Assembly (NCBI GenBank): GCA_015061685.1 | Contig: SUWD01000004.1 | Location: 111,284 to 175,283, forward strand | DNA from: Lentisphaerota bacterium | GTDB lineage: Bacteria > Verrucomicrobiota > Lentisphaeria > Victivallales > Victivallaceae | Reading direction: 5' to 3' | Length of the DNA stretch: 64,000 bases | Shown here: positions 9,716 to 18,324 of the stretch, piece by piece | How positions within the stretch are numbered: position 1 is the first letter of the stretch | Layout of the letters: each line of letters opens with the position of its first letter | Notes under the pieces: model-generated | Told to the model about the DNA's origin: nothing | What the model saw: only the letters and a program-made list of their open reading frames with translations | The model's database searches: none | Made by a program: the position numbers and the translations under genes

Positions 9716-10702
9716 TTACTTTCCGAAAGGGATTCCCGGAATTTCAATCTCGATAAGATGTTCAAAACCAAGATAATGGAATGTGGTCAGCACCGCAGCT
9801 CCGATAAAAAACAGTATCGTAATTATCGACATTATCAAATAGAATTTAGACGGTGCAGAAACATTTACGGCAGCAGGCATTCCGGGGGCACCGGGCATTC
9901 CGGGGGCACCGGGCATTCCGGGGGCACCGGGCATTCCGGGGGCACCGGGCATTCCGGGGGCACCGGGCATTCCGGGGGCACCAGGCATTCCCGGCTTAAT
10001 TCCCGGGGCACCAGGCATTCCCGGCTTAATTCCCGGGGCACCAGGCATTCCCGGCTTAATTCCCGGGGCGGCGGCAACAGGAGCAACAGGAGCCGGCATT
10101 CCCGGCTTAATTCCCGGAGCGGCGGGCATTCCGGGGGCACCGGGCATTCCGGGGGCACCGGGCATTCCGGGGGCACCGGGCATTCCGGGGGCACCGGGCA
10201 TTCCCGGCTTAATTCCCGGAGCGGCGACAACAGGAGCGGCGGCAGGAGCAGCCGGGGTAGCGACAACAGGAGCGGCGGCAGGAGCAGCCGGGGTAGCGAC
10301 AACAGGAGCGGCAGCAGGAGCAGCGGCAGGAGCAGCCGGGGTGGCGACAACAGGAGCGGCGGCAGGAGCAGCCGGGGTGGCGACAACAGGAGCGGCGGCA
10401 GGAGCAGCCGGGGTGGCGACAACAGGAGCGGCAGCAGAAGCTGGACGCTGGATGCGTACAGTCCGGTCATCATTCAACTCTGCACCGGCAGGAGCTGCCG
10501 GTTTCAATTTAACCGTCATTCTCGTACGGGTGTCTTCATCGACTCCGGCAGGGGCAGGTGCTTCAGCAGCAGACTGCTCCGGAGAAGCTAATTGCGGACC
10601 GGTCGCCGCCGGAATAAGAGTCCGCAAACGCATCGTTTTTCTTGTTCTGGTATCGTCATCCAAAGGAGCCGGAGTTACCGGAATATTTTCCTGATCCGCC
10701 AT
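9716..10702 (-). CDS. Collagen-like / Ala-Pro-rich repeat protein with C-terminal membrane anchor
   Basis: 328 residues in four parts. (1) An acidic/basic N-terminus with a thrice-repeated motif, [26 protein letters not shown] and DDRTVRIQR. (2) Repeats of a 12-residue Ala/Pro/Val unit ([12 protein letters not shown]). (3) Gly-X-Pro triplets GMPGAP in long perfect runs interrupted by GIKPGMP, i.e. collagen-like. (4) One transmembrane segment ([22 protein letters not shown]) and a short tail ([11 protein letters not shown]). There is no signal peptide, so the anchor is tail-like and the repeats could be cytoplasmic or exported; topology is unresolved. No family recognised. The repeats are coded by near-identical DNA units, so length polymorphism between strains is likely. 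Confidence 0.75.
   Translation of the reverse strand: MADQENIPVTPAPLDDDTRTRKTMRLRTLIPAATGPQLASPEQSAAEAPAPAGVDEDTRTRMTVKLKPAAPAGAELNDDRTVRIQRPASAAAPVVATPAAPAAAPVVATPAAPAAAPVVATPAAPAAAPAAAPVVATPAAPAAAPVVATPAAPAAAPVVAAPGIKPGMPGAPGMPGAPGMPGAPGMPGAPGMPAAPGIKPGMPAPVAPVAAAPGIKPGMPGAPGIKPGMPGAPGIKPGMPGAPGMPGAPGMPGAPGMPGAPGMPGAPGMPGAPGMPAAVNVSAPSKFYLIMSIITILFFIGAAVLTTFHYLGFEHLIEIEIPGIPFGK
9879..10200. repeat. Minisatellite, 18-bp (GMPGAP) and 30-bp ([10 protein letters not shown]) units
   Basis: Two runs of nearly identical 18-bp units flank three 30-bp units, all in frame with the collagen-like gene. Units differ by hardly any bases, which implies recent slippage or recombination rather than old divergence. 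Confidence 0.85.
10225..10440. repeat. Minisatellite, 36-bp unit encoding [12 protein letters not shown]
   Basis: About six tandem 36-bp units, one with a short internal extension (APAAAPAAA). All are in frame inside the collagen-like gene. Confidence 0.8.
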
Positions 10703-10756
10703 TTTTCAAGTCCTTTCCGAATATATATTAACTTTTATCTTTTTCATTATCCGCAA

Positions 10757-12151
10757 TTATACCGCTGCATTTTCTTCCAGAGCTTTCATACGCTGTGGAA
10801 CATCACGGTAATCTGCCATGCTTATCAAAATCTGCTTGTAGTTCTCTTTGGCTTCATCAATTCTGCCAACCAGAACAAGAGCATTGCCGAGATAATACAT
10901 TGCTTCCCGCTTGTACTTGTCCATACGAGCCATATCGTTTACTGCCGCAGTCAAATATTCTACCGCCTGAGCAGGATTGTTTTTCAACAATTCACAACGG
11001 CCGAGATAAACCAGACTGCCACGCCGTTTCTGCGGGTTTTCCGCAACCGCTTTGAATGTAGCTTCGGCAGCTTCAAACATGTCAAATTCAAACTGTAATT
11101 CACCAAGATCAAATTGCAGCTGCATATCATTCGGGAAACGCTGGGCCCGCATTGTCGCATGCTCCCAACGGTAATCATAAATATCCTTTTCCAATTGAGC
11201 GACTTGAGCATCGGCATTCTCATATTTTTCCGGCTCTGCTTTCAAGGCTTCTATCGTAGTTTTGAGATGGGAAATGTAGGCCTTTTCAATATGTTTGTCC
11301 AACACCGGGTCAAGCACACCCAGCCGGTCAGCAACGTTTTTGTACTCCTGCAAAGCTTCTTCGTATCTGCCGGCAACCATAAAAGCATCCGCCATTTTAC
11401 GCCGCATATCCACCGAATCCTGCTTACGCAACTCCGCTGAAAAACGGTCTATGAGCAGCTGGGCCTGATTGGCATCGTGGATCGTACCATCCAGAAGTTG
11501 CTGGATAATAGCATCTTCCGCATCGGCGGCATTAGCCTTTTTATTGGATTTCTGATCGTTGAAGTTACCTTTTTCAATACTCGCCAAAACCATCGCCGCC
11601 TGCAATCCGGCTTTGTCAATATTCTTCTTATCGGCAGTTTTGGCAATCATGTCCTGGTGGATTTTCAGAGCGTCGATACCCTGACCGTTACGCTGCATGG
11701 CATCGGCAAGTTTTTTCATCCGGGCAGGAGACGGGTGCAGTTTGCACAAAATATCCAGTGCCGATACCACAGCCCAGGGAGAACCGGCAGATTCTCCGGC
11801 GGAGGCCAGAACACCGAGCATAACCGGATTATCCACGCAAACTGCCAAACTGTTTTCGCACATCGCCATCGCTTTCACCGGATCGGATGCTGAAATGATC
11901 TGAACGACCGGAGCTTTGAACAACGCTGCCAGTTTAGCCAAAAATTTAACCCCGCCGCTTAAATTTTTCAATTTACCCAATTCGTATTCACGGAGCTTTT
12001 CATAGAGCATCGGAACTTCCGGATTCTTGCATAAAATCGGATACAGGATATCTACTGCACTGTTAAAATCCTGCACTTGTGCCATTCTGGCGGCCCGGGT
12101 CAATGCATCCCGGACATAGATCGGAGCCTGGCTGACTGTCTTTCGAATCAT
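10757..12151 (-). CDS. TPR-repeat protein, unknown function
   Basis: 464 residues. There is no signal peptide (MIRKTVSQAPIYVRDALTRA), so it is probably cytoplasmic. The helical repeat pattern is clear: FNSAVDILYPILCKNPEVPM, then an N-terminal half of TPR-like helices, a Lys/Asn-rich linker (FNDQKSNKKANAADAED), and a C-terminal half with canonical TPRs (MADAFMVAGRYEEALQEYKN, AMYYLGNALVLVGRIDEAKE). The mid region also includes a coiled segment. TPRs mediate protein-protein contacts; no partner is evident. A good promoter lies upstream at 12195-12223. The collagen-like gene follows 54 bp downstream on the same strand and may be cotranscribed. Confidence 0.8.
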   Translation of the reverse strand: MIRKTVSQAPIYVRDALTRAARMAQVQDFNSAVDILYPILCKNPEVPMLYEKLREYELGKLKNLSGGVKFLAKLAALFKAPVVQIISASDPVKAMAMCENSLAVCVDNPVMLGVLASAGESAGSPWAVVSALDILCKLHPSPARMKKLADAMQRNGQGIDALKIHQDMIAKTADKKNIDKAGLQAAMVLASIEKGNFNDQKSNKKANAADAEDAIIQQLLDGTIHDANQAQLLIDRFSAELRKQDSVDMRRKMADAFMVAGRYEEALQEYKNVADRLGVLDPVLDKHIEKAYISHLKTTIEALKAEPEKYENADAQVAQLEKDIYDYRWEHATMRAQRFPNDMQLQFDLGELQFEFDMFEAAEATFKAVAENPQKRRGSLVYLGRCELLKNNPAQAVEYLTAAVNDMARMDKYKREAMYYLGNALVLVGRIDEAKENYKQILISMADYRDVPQRMKALEENAAV

Positions 12152-12194
12152 AACTAAAAAATCACTTTCAATATGCTGCAGTTAATTCCACACA

Positions 12195-12223
12195 AATATA
12201 CATGTATGTAAACTACACTTCAA
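12195..12223 (-). promoter_or_regulatory. Sigma70-type promoter for the TPR gene
   Basis: On the minus strand TTGAAG, 17-bp spacer, TATATT, about 45 bp before the ATG at 12151. Confidence 0.6.
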
Positions 12224-12279
12224 ATGCAATTTTTACAAGTGATTTTATTGCAAATCCGCAAAAAAATCATATTTTTTTA

Positions 12280-12963
12280 TCATTTATCGTCTGCAATACG
12301 GCAAATCCCGCAATTATGACAATTCAATCCCTGCGGCGGAACGTAAAGGCGATGAGCTTTGATCGCCGCACGACGGTTGAAATAACTTTTCAATGCCAAG
12401 ATACAACCGACAATAATAAATGCTCCGGGTGCCGCACCCGGCAAAAGAAAATCAACCGTCCAGGACGGAATCAATTTTATCCCGAATACCGCTCCGCAGG
12501 TCAAAAATTCCCGGATCATCCCAAGCATGGTCAAAGTCAGAGTAAAGCCCAACCCCATACCGATACCATCCAGAATTGAACGCAAAGGCGTATTGCGGGA
12601 GGCAAAAGCTTCCGCCCGCCCCAAAACAATACAATTGACAACTATCAGCGGAATAAAAATCCCCAGTGCTTCATACAATGAAGATGGTGCGTATGCCTGC
12701 AGCAGCAGATCAACCACCGTTACAAAACCGGCAATTACCACAATATACACCGGGATACGGATCTTTTTGGGCGTAAATCCGGCAATCAGACTGATCACCA
12801 GATTGCTCCCCGCAAGCACGCAGGTCGTGGCGATCCCCATCCCGAATCCATTGGCGGCACTGCTGGTCAGTGCCAGAGTCGGACAGGTGCCAAGCAGAAG
12901 AACCAATACCGGGTTTTCTTTCCAAATCCCTTTGGAAAAATCCTGAAACAGTGTGTTTTTCAT
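12280..12963 (-). CDS. rnfE: RnfE, ion-translocating oxidoreductase subunit E
   Basis: 227 residues, an integral membrane subunit of the Rnf complex (NqrD/RnfE family), which couples ferredoxin:NAD+ electron transfer to Na+ or H+ pumping. Signature stretches: KENPVLVLLLGTCPTLALTS at the N-terminus, SLYEALGIFIPLIVVNCIVL with the half-channel Cys, and GRAEAFA. Six membrane helices can be picked out. The C-terminal extension contains Cys-rich LNCHNCGICR, which is not part of the usual core and might bind metal. It is the last gene of rnfABCDGE; its start overlaps the rnfG stop. Confidence 0.93.
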   Translation of the reverse strand: MKNTLFQDFSKGIWKENPVLVLLLGTCPTLALTSSAANGFGMGIATTCVLAGSNLVISLIAGFTPKKIRIPVYIVVIAGFVTVVDLLLQAYAPSSLYEALGIFIPLIVVNCIVLGRAEAFASRNTPLRSILDGIGMGLGFTLTLTMLGMIREFLTCGAVFGIKLIPSWTVDFLLPGAAPGAFIIVGCILALKSYFNRRAAIKAHRLYVPPQGLNCHNCGICRIADDK

Positions 12964-13598
12964 TGCTTTTTCTCCATTTCCGTCAAGCCGGATTTTGCAA
13001 ATGCCGATGCGATTTCATCAACAACTGACGTTACCGCCCGGCTGGTGACCGTCGCTCCGGTCTTATAGATGAATTCACCGCCGTCTGCTGAAGTTTTCCA
13101 TGCCCCGGCTTCCTGTGCATTTTTCCCGTTATACTGATCCAAATACTGCTGTGCCGGAATTTCCGGAGCTTCTTCACTCAAATTAAAAATCGTCCTCTGG
13201 AATTTACGGCTGCAAACTTCCGCCCCCAATCCGGGAGTCTCCTTCTGCCGCAATATCTGTACCCCGGTGATCCTTCCGGCAAGGTCGAAACCGACCAATG
13301 CTTCGATCTCTCCGGCATATCCTTTGCGGGTAACTGCGGATCCGACAAATCCCACTGTTTTACCATCTTTTTCCACCGGATAAAAAGATTTGCCGTCAAT
13401 ATCAACGACATCACCAATGCGATCAAATTCAGGAAGACGCAGACGCTTGAATTCATTTACTTTCTTGCTCTCCTGTGATTTGCGGATCGGTTCGGCAGTC
13501 AGCTGGGAAACCACCGCCAGCACCAATGCCGCCAGCAAGGCTATACCGCCAAGAAACAACCCCAGTACCGGTAAACTTTCACGGTTGCGAAGCTTCAT
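12960..13598 (-). CDS. rnfG: RnfG, FMN-carrying subunit
   Basis: 212 residues. An N-terminal membrane anchor (VLGLFLGGIALLAALVLAVV) is followed by a periplasmic FMN-binding domain. The covalent flavin attachment motif S/T-GAT appears as TGATVTSRAV near residue 185; in the family the second Thr carries FMN through a phosphoester. RQKETPGLGAEVCSRKF is the other conserved patch. It overlaps rnfD and rnfE by 4 bp each. Confidence 0.93.
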   Translation of the reverse strand: MKLRNRESLPVLGLFLGGIALLAALVLAVVSQLTAEPIRKSQESKKVNEFKRLRLPEFDRIGDVVDIDGKSFYPVEKDGKTVGFVGSAVTRKGYAGEIEALVGFDLAGRITGVQILRQKETPGLGAEVCSRKFQRTIFNLSEEAPEIPAQQYLDQYNGKNAQEAGAWKTSADGGEFIYKTGATVTSRAVTSVVDEIASAFAKSGLTEMEKKQ

Positions 13599-14686
13599 TC
13601 TGCACTCTCCTCCTTACGGCGTTTCGGGACATAACCAAAAGGACGGTGTCCGCACCAGCGGTCGATCAAAGGAACAAGGGCATTCATAAACAGGATCGCA
13701 AAACTGACCCCCTCCGGGTAATTGCCCCAAATCCGGATCACTGAAGTCATTACTCCGCAACCAACTGCAAAAACCACACAGCCGGCTCCCGTGATCGGAC
13801 TGGTAACCATGTCCGTCGCCATGAATACCGCTCCTAAAAACAAACCGCCATTAAGTATATGGAACAACGGCGACGGTGTTACTCCGGGTAGAAAATAGTG
13901 AACTATCCCGGTAAAAATTGCCACACTCCCGATGAAAAATAACGGAACCCGCCAGTTTATCAGATTGAGTGCAACCAATATCACATAGCCAAGCAGTAAT
14001 GCAAATACACTGGTTTCCCCCAAACACCCTGCCCGGTCTCCCCAGAAACAGCGTTTAAGAAATTCACGGTCTTCAACTTTATGGAAATTGTTTGCCGCCG
14101 CCTGATCTTTTCCCATGACTTTGGGAGTTGTGCCGACCACTCCCAAGGGAGTGGCACAGGTAACCGCATCCGCCCCATTGAAAAATTCTGTCCGTCCCGG
14201 ATAATCAGAAACCACCATACCTCTTGACGGTGTCCACAAGGTCATCGCCGCCGGCAGAGCTATAAGCAATCCAACTCTTGCCACCAGTGCCGGATTGAAA
14301 GGATTGTTGCCCAGACCGCCGTAAACCTGTTTTCCGAGCCAGATCGCCAGTATCGCCCCGATCGGCGGAACATAAAGCGGTACACTTACCGGCAGACACA
14401 ACGCCAGAAGCACGCCGGTCAATGCCGCTGACAAGTCTCCGACAGTACGCCACACCGCTTTCCCGACTGCCCAACACCATAATGCTTCAGCGGCAACACA
14501 GCAGAATACCGTGTAAACGATCACCAGCAATGCCCGGAATCCGAAGAACCATGTCGATGCGGCAACCGCCGGCAGCAGTGCCAGAAGCACTCCACCCATG
14601 ATCGTACGTAAATTCGCCCCGGTCGACAGGTGCGGAGAGGAACTCAACACCAGTTTTTTGCCGGTCGGCAGTTTTATATTTTCCAT
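13595..14686 (-). CDS. rnfD: RnfD, membrane subunit with bound flavin
   Basis: 363 residues, about 8-10 membrane helices (NqrB/RnfD family). Conserved GKQVYGGLGNNPFNPALVAR and NGGLFLGAVFMATDMVTSP are evident. The covalent FMN site, usually S-G-A-T, reads DAVTCATPLG near residue 170-180: the Ala-Thr is kept while Ser-Gly is replaced by Thr-Cys. N-terminal SSPHLSTGANLRTIMGGVLL is also typical. It follows rnfC by 5 bp and overlaps rnfG by 4 bp. Confidence 0.93.
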   Translation of the reverse strand: MENIKLPTGKKLVLSSSPHLSTGANLRTIMGGVLLALLPAVAASTWFFGFRALLVIVYTVFCCVAAEALWCWAVGKAVWRTVGDLSAALTGVLLALCLPVSVPLYVPPIGAILAIWLGKQVYGGLGNNPFNPALVARVGLLIALPAAMTLWTPSRGMVVSDYPGRTEFFNGADAVTCATPLGVVGTTPKVMGKDQAAANNFHKVEDREFLKRCFWGDRAGCLGETSVFALLLGYVILVALNLINWRVPLFFIGSVAIFTGIVHYFLPGVTPSPLFHILNGGLFLGAVFMATDMVTSPITGAGCVVFAVGCGVMTSVIRIWGNYPEGVSFAILFMNALVPLIDRWCGHRPFGYVPKRRKEESAE

Positions 14687-14691
14687 AACTG

Positions 14692-16035
14692 TTACTTTCC
14701 TTTATTGGCAAGTTCTTTACGCAATTCAGCTTTGGCACGGCGGATATTCTGCACCAGCGGCCGGTGGTCGGGGCAGACGTATGCACATGAACCGCACTCC
14801 ATGCAATCCATAACATGATTCTGATACGCCAGATCCATACGGTCTGCCTCAATCGCCGTTGAAAGCAGACAGGGCATCAGGTGCATCGGACATCCCTGCA
14901 CGCATCTGCCGCACCGGATGCAGCCGCTCGCCTCATAATTGACCGCCAGACGGGTCGGCAAAAGCAGTATTCCGGAGGTGTTTTTGGCGATCGGCACGTC
15001 AAAGGACTTTTGAGCGAATCCCATCATCGGCCCGCCGAAAATCAGTTTACCCGGTTCTTCGGTCACTCCTCCGGCAAATTTGACAGCTTCAATAGCCGGT
15101 GTACCGAGTTTCAATTTCCAATTTCCCGGAGAAACTACCACGTCTCCGGTAACCGTAACGATCCTTTCCACCAGCGGAATACCTTTTATCACGGCGTCGG
15201 AAAGTGCCGCCGCCGTACCGACATTCTGCACCACACAACCGGCATCCATCGGCAGACCGCCGGAACGTACCGCCCGTTTGGTAATGGCACTGATAAGCTG
15301 TTTTTCCGATCCCTGCGGATAACGCACCTGCAGCGGAACAACGGAAATGCCGTAACGGTCTTCAAATTTCTCCAGAGCTTCAATGGCATCGCCCTTGTTG
15401 ATCTCCACACCAATACAGGGACGGCGTACACCGAGGATCCTGCCGAAAATCGCCGCCCCGCGGGCAACTTTCTCCGGTTTTTCAAACATCAGACGGTGGT
15501 CAGCGGTCAAATACGGTTCACACTCCGCTCCATTGAGGATGAGTGTATCTATCTTTTTTCCCGGCGGCGGAGCAAGTTTAACATGTGTCGGGAACGATGC
15601 TCCCCCCATACCGACCAAACCTGCCTCAATGACCCGTTTTTTCAATATCTCCGGATCGATATTCTCCCAGTTGTAAATCGGTTCAAAAGGCGGATCACCG
15701 CGATCTTCACCATCGGCAAGGATCTCCACCGCCTGCGACGGAATACCCATAGGCCCGGGAACTTCAACTATCCCCCCGACAACTCCGCTGGTCGGAGCAT
15801 GAAGATTGGCGGAAACAAAACCGTCTGCTTGAGCAATGAGCTGATATTTGCTTACTTTATCACCTTTTTTAACCACCGGGACCGGCGGCTTGCCGGAATT
15901 TTCAGCAAGAAGCACAAAATATCTTTCCAGCAGCGGAGCGGTACGCACCGCCAGTTTATTGGTCAAATCTTTGCCGTCACCGACAGGATGGATGCCGCCG
16001 GAAAAAGTCATTACACTGCGGGAACTCTTATTCAT
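14692..16035 (-). CDS. rnfC: RnfC, NADH-binding Fe-S subunit
   Basis: 447 residues from the ATG at 16035 (MNKSSRSVMTFSGGIHPV). I prefer this over the upstream in-frame start at 16062 because a strong AAGGGGG lies about 7 nt before it and the family begins with FxGGIHP. Domains: RnfC N-terminal barrel; NADH/FMN-binding Rossmann-like part with GMGGASFPTHVKL and LILNGAECEPYLTADHRLM; SLBB-type segment; then two 4Fe-4S clusters, CIRCGRCVQGCP and CMECGSCAYVCP. It overlaps the rnfB stop by 8 bp. This short RnfC lacks the long Ala/Lys-rich C-terminal tail of gamma-proteobacterial homologues. Confidence 0.93.
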   Translation of the reverse strand: MNKSSRSVMTFSGGIHPVGDGKDLTNKLAVRTAPLLERYFVLLAENSGKPPVPVVKKGDKVSKYQLIAQADGFVSANLHAPTSGVVGGIVEVPGPMGIPSQAVEILADGEDRGDPPFEPIYNWENIDPEILKKRVIEAGLVGMGGASFPTHVKLAPPPGKKIDTLILNGAECEPYLTADHRLMFEKPEKVARGAAIFGRILGVRRPCIGVEINKGDAIEALEKFEDRYGISVVPLQVRYPQGSEKQLISAITKRAVRSGGLPMDAGCVVQNVGTAAALSDAVIKGIPLVERIVTVTGDVVVSPGNWKLKLGTPAIEAVKFAGGVTEEPGKLIFGGPMMGFAQKSFDVPIAKNTSGILLLPTRLAVNYEASGCIRCGRCVQGCPMHLMPCLLSTAIEADRMDLAYQNHVMDCMECGSCAYVCPDHRPLVQNIRRAKAELRKELANKGK

Positions 16036-16879
16036 TCTTTGCCCCCTTCCCTGCCTTTTCATAAGCGGCTTTCAAACGGTCATTTTCCGAGAGCAGACAA
16101 CCGGCAGGACAGTTGATCGAGGCGGCATCTGCGGCACTGACACTTTCCGCTTTGTCATAGTTGACCTGCGCCAGAAATCCGGAAATTTTGAATTTATCTC
16201 CAAAAAGTTTTTCACACTTGCGGCAACCGATACAGCCTGCCTGACAAATGCTCCTTTTGACGGCTCCTTTTTCCGGAGAATTACAATAGATATGGTAATC
16301 GGCATCAGCCGGAACCATCTTGATAACTCCACGGGGACATACTTCAGCACATTTGCCGCAGCCGACACACAATTCCCGGTGGACAACGGCAACCTGACCG
16401 ATGATTTCAATCGCTCCGAAGGGGCATTTGCGGGCACAAGTACCCAAGCCGAGACAGCCGAAACGACACGCATCCGGCCCTCCGGCAACCATATTAGCCG
16501 CCACACAATCCTGAACACCATTGTAATTCATCCGCTGGACTCCGCCGATAAAACTGCGGCAGAAAACAACCGCCTGTTTGCATTCGACCTTGCCGGCATC
16601 TATCCCCAATGCCAATGAAATTGCTGCGATCTGCTCCGAACTGGAAACCGGACAATTCGCCGGAACCGCCTTGCCGGAGGCAAGAGCTTTGGCAAAATCC
16701 GCACACCCTGCCTTGCCGCATCCGCCGCAATTGGCTCCGGGAAGCAATTCCAGTGCCAAATCTATCCGGGGGTCAGACTTCACATGGAATACCCGGACGA
16801 AAATCGCAATTATGCCGCCGAGTACCAAGCCAAGCACCCCCATAAGCAAAATCGCATAGATAACAGTTAAAATATCCAT
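16028..16879 (-). CDS. rnfB: RnfB, polyferredoxin subunit
   Basis: 283 residues. An N-terminal membrane anchor (VIYAILLMGVLGLVLGGIIA) is followed by the Fe-S domain NCGGCGKAGCADFAKAL plus NCPV and then ferredoxin-type clusters: CLGLGTCARKCPFGA, CVGCGKCAEVCPRGV and a further CQAGCIGCRKCEKLFG. The last cluster is followed by AASINCPAGCL, giving a multi-cluster wire that receives electrons from reduced ferredoxin. It lies between rnfA (21 bp gap) and rnfC (8 bp overlap). Confidence 0.93.
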   Translation of the reverse strand: MDILTVIYAILLMGVLGLVLGGIIAIFVRVFHVKSDPRIDLALELLPGANCGGCGKAGCADFAKALASGKAVPANCPVSSSEQIAAISLALGIDAGKVECKQAVVFCRSFIGGVQRMNYNGVQDCVAANMVAGGPDACRFGCLGLGTCARKCPFGAIEIIGQVAVVHRELCVGCGKCAEVCPRGVIKMVPADADYHIYCNSPEKGAVKRSICQAGCIGCRKCEKLFGDKFKISGFLAQVNYDKAESVSAADAASINCPAGCLLSENDRLKAAYEKAGKGAKNE

Positions 16880-16900
16880 AGCTGTTTCAAGCTCCCATTT

Positions 16901-17497
16901 TCAGCACAACCCGGAAAAACCGACAAATGCCATCGCCAGGATCCCGGCGGTGATCAAAGCTATCGGAGTTCCTTCAAAGGCTTTCGGAGGTTCGGCAAGT
17001 TCCAGTTTTTCCCGGATGCTGGAAAACAAAATCAGTGCCAGTGCAAAACCAAGACCGGAAAATCCGCCGAATATCGTCGAATCAAGAATACTTCTGCCGC
17101 TTTCGGCATTGATCGTCGCCGCCCCAAGCACCGCACAGTTGGTGGTTATCAAAGGCAGGTAGATCCCCAATGCCCGGTAGAGTACCGGACTGAGCTTCTG
17201 AAGCATGATCTCCAAAAGCTGAACCAGAGCCGCTATCACCAGAATAAAGGTCAGAACCCGCAGAAAACTCAAATCCACAACTTTGCCGTTTACGGTAAAA
17301 CGCAAAAGACAGTTGGCAATAACCGAGGTTATACACGATGCCATCGTCATTACCACGGTAACTGCTCCGCCCATTCCCAGTGCCGTATCCAGCCTTTTGG
17401 AGACACCGAGAAACGGACAGATACCCAGAAAGCGGGTCAGAACAAAATTATTCACCAGCACGGCACCGATGGTCAATTCAAGATATTTCATAGTCAT
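16901..17497 (-). CDS. rnfA: RnfA, membrane subunit A
   Basis: 198 residues, six helices, NqrE/RnfA family. Signature: LVNNFVLTRFLGICPFLGVS with the Cys that, with its RnfE counterpart, holds the intramembrane 2Fe-2S cluster, and LGIYLPLITTNCAVLG. Its start overlaps the stop of the upstream regulator (ATGA), which places it second in the operon. Confidence 0.95.
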   Translation of the reverse strand: MTMKYLELTIGAVLVNNFVLTRFLGICPFLGVSKRLDTALGMGGAVTVVMTMASCITSVIANCLLRFTVNGKVVDLSFLRVLTFILVIAALVQLLEIMLQKLSPVLYRALGIYLPLITTNCAVLGAATINAESGRSILDSTIFGGFSGLGFALALILFSSIREKLELAEPPKAFEGTPIALITAGILAMAFVGFSGLC

Positions 17498-17772
17498 TTA
17501 TCCTCCGGGATATTCTGTTTTTCCGGGAACACACTGCGGGAACAGACCGTTTTCACACTCACTCCGTCGAGCATACCAAGTTTGCCGGACAATGAATTTA
17601 CCACATCCGCCGGAGCATCCAGCACCACACTGATAATGCTGACGGCTCTTTCCCGGTGGGGCAACCCCATCCTGCCGATAATATATTCTCCGCACTCATG
17701 GAGCAGACGGTTGATCTCTCCTGATTGCTCATTATCTTCTACGATTATACCGATCAAAGCGATCCGGTTCAT
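17494..17772 (-). CDS. TM1266-type iron-only hydrogenase system regulator
   Basis: 92 residues; the full sequence fits the small family annotated as 'iron-only hydrogenase system putative regulator' (hyd_TM1266), related to ACT/NikR C-terminal-like folds: RIALIGIIVEDNEQSGEINR, then GEYIIGRMGLPHRERAVSII and SGKLGMLDGVSVKTV. The family is usually found beside hydE/F/G or [FeFe]-hydrogenase genes. Here it leads rnfABCDGE and overlaps rnfA by 4 bp, so it is probably translated with the Rnf complex. Its molecular role is not established; feedback on redox gene expression is inference. Confidence 0.88.
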   Translation of the reverse strand: MNRIALIGIIVEDNEQSGEINRLLHECGEYIIGRMGLPHRERAVSIISVVLDAPADVVNSLSGKLGMLDGVSVKTVCSRSVFPEKQNIPEDK

Positions 17773-17810
17773 TCAGAAATTCTCCCTGAAAAAACTTTGT
17801 AATCCTGCTT

Positions 17811-17839
17811 AATATACTCCGTCAATCATTTTTTGTCAA
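17811..17839 (-). promoter_or_regulatory. Sigma70-type promoter of the rnf operon
   Basis: On the minus strand a consensus TTGACA, 17-bp spacer, TATATT, about 40 bp before the ATG at 17772. It is the best promoter match in the window. Confidence 0.75.
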
Positions 17840-17966
17840 ATATTGCCCGGAATATAAAATCATACCGTTAAACGCTAATATAGTGTAACTGCGTAAAATT
17901 TACAAGACTTGAATATGGATATTCCGTGTTTTTCACTTCTTTTTTTCAAAATATTTTGCCTCAACA

Positions 17967-18265
17967 AATAAAAAATTATTGTCTTATTTTTTGTGAGAAA
18001 TCTTTCCTGCGGCGGTGCATTGCGGGCAATCTCTTGGCAAATCTGCGGACGTTTTCGCAGTCATGTACGACAGTACACTCCTGCTAATCCGCCTTGATTT
18101 GCCCGCGACCTTGCCTCACACTGCATCCACCGGTTGCAAACAACCCCGTATTTGCCGGGTTGACAAATCACAACTTATGTGACATGTTTTATACGTTAAC
18201 AAAAATGTTTGTTTATAAGCTCCTGTTACGGGTTTCACAAAATTTGGGACATTATCAATAAAAAA
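17967..18265 (+). mobile_element. MITE-like dispersed element, copy A (core 17976-18256)
   Basis: 281-bp core starting TTATTGTCTTATTTTTTGTG and ending GGGACATTATC. The two ends are imperfect terminal inverted repeats (about 16 of 21 positions match, including the shared TTTTGTGA). It is flanked on both sides by the same 9 bp, AATAAAAAA (17967-17975 and 18257-18265), as expected for a target-site duplication. The inside folds into a long hairpin: GGCAAATC (18036-18043) with GATTTGCC (18096-18103), then GCGGA/TCCGC, GCAG/CTGC and TGTAC/GTACA around a GACA loop, plus an outer stem toward 18010 and 18135. No transposase is encoded. It lies between two minus-strand units. Confidence 0.85.
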
Positions 18266-18297
18266 CACCCCGGAAAACAAAATTATTTTCCGGAGTG
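18259..18297 (-). terminator. Intrinsic terminator of the 1129-aa gene
   Basis: Stem CACCCCGGAAAA / TTTTCCGGAGTG (one mismatch) with an 8-nt loop, followed on the minus strand by six T. It directly abuts the right flank of the MITE-like copy A. Confidence 0.85.
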
Positions 18298-18324
18298 CGG
18301 TCAAATTATTTTTCAGGAGGGTAA

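Larger units (their letters stand above)
17773..18324. other. Intergenic region between the rnf operon and the 1129-aa gene
   Basis: Holds the rnf promoter (17811-17839), an AT-rich stretch with no recognisable gene, the MITE-like copy A, and the terminator of the downstream-lying gene (18266-18297). Short open frames across the element are not conserved in frame between copies. Confidence 0.7.

Noticed and set aside
9879..10440. CRISPR array
   Set aside because: The repeats are contiguous, in frame inside a gene, without unique spacers.
9266..10591. Plus-strand 441-residue frame rich in HSGGTG and RSS repeats
   Set aside because: It is the complement of the collagen-like gene and kdsB; the repeats merely keep the opposite strand free of stops.
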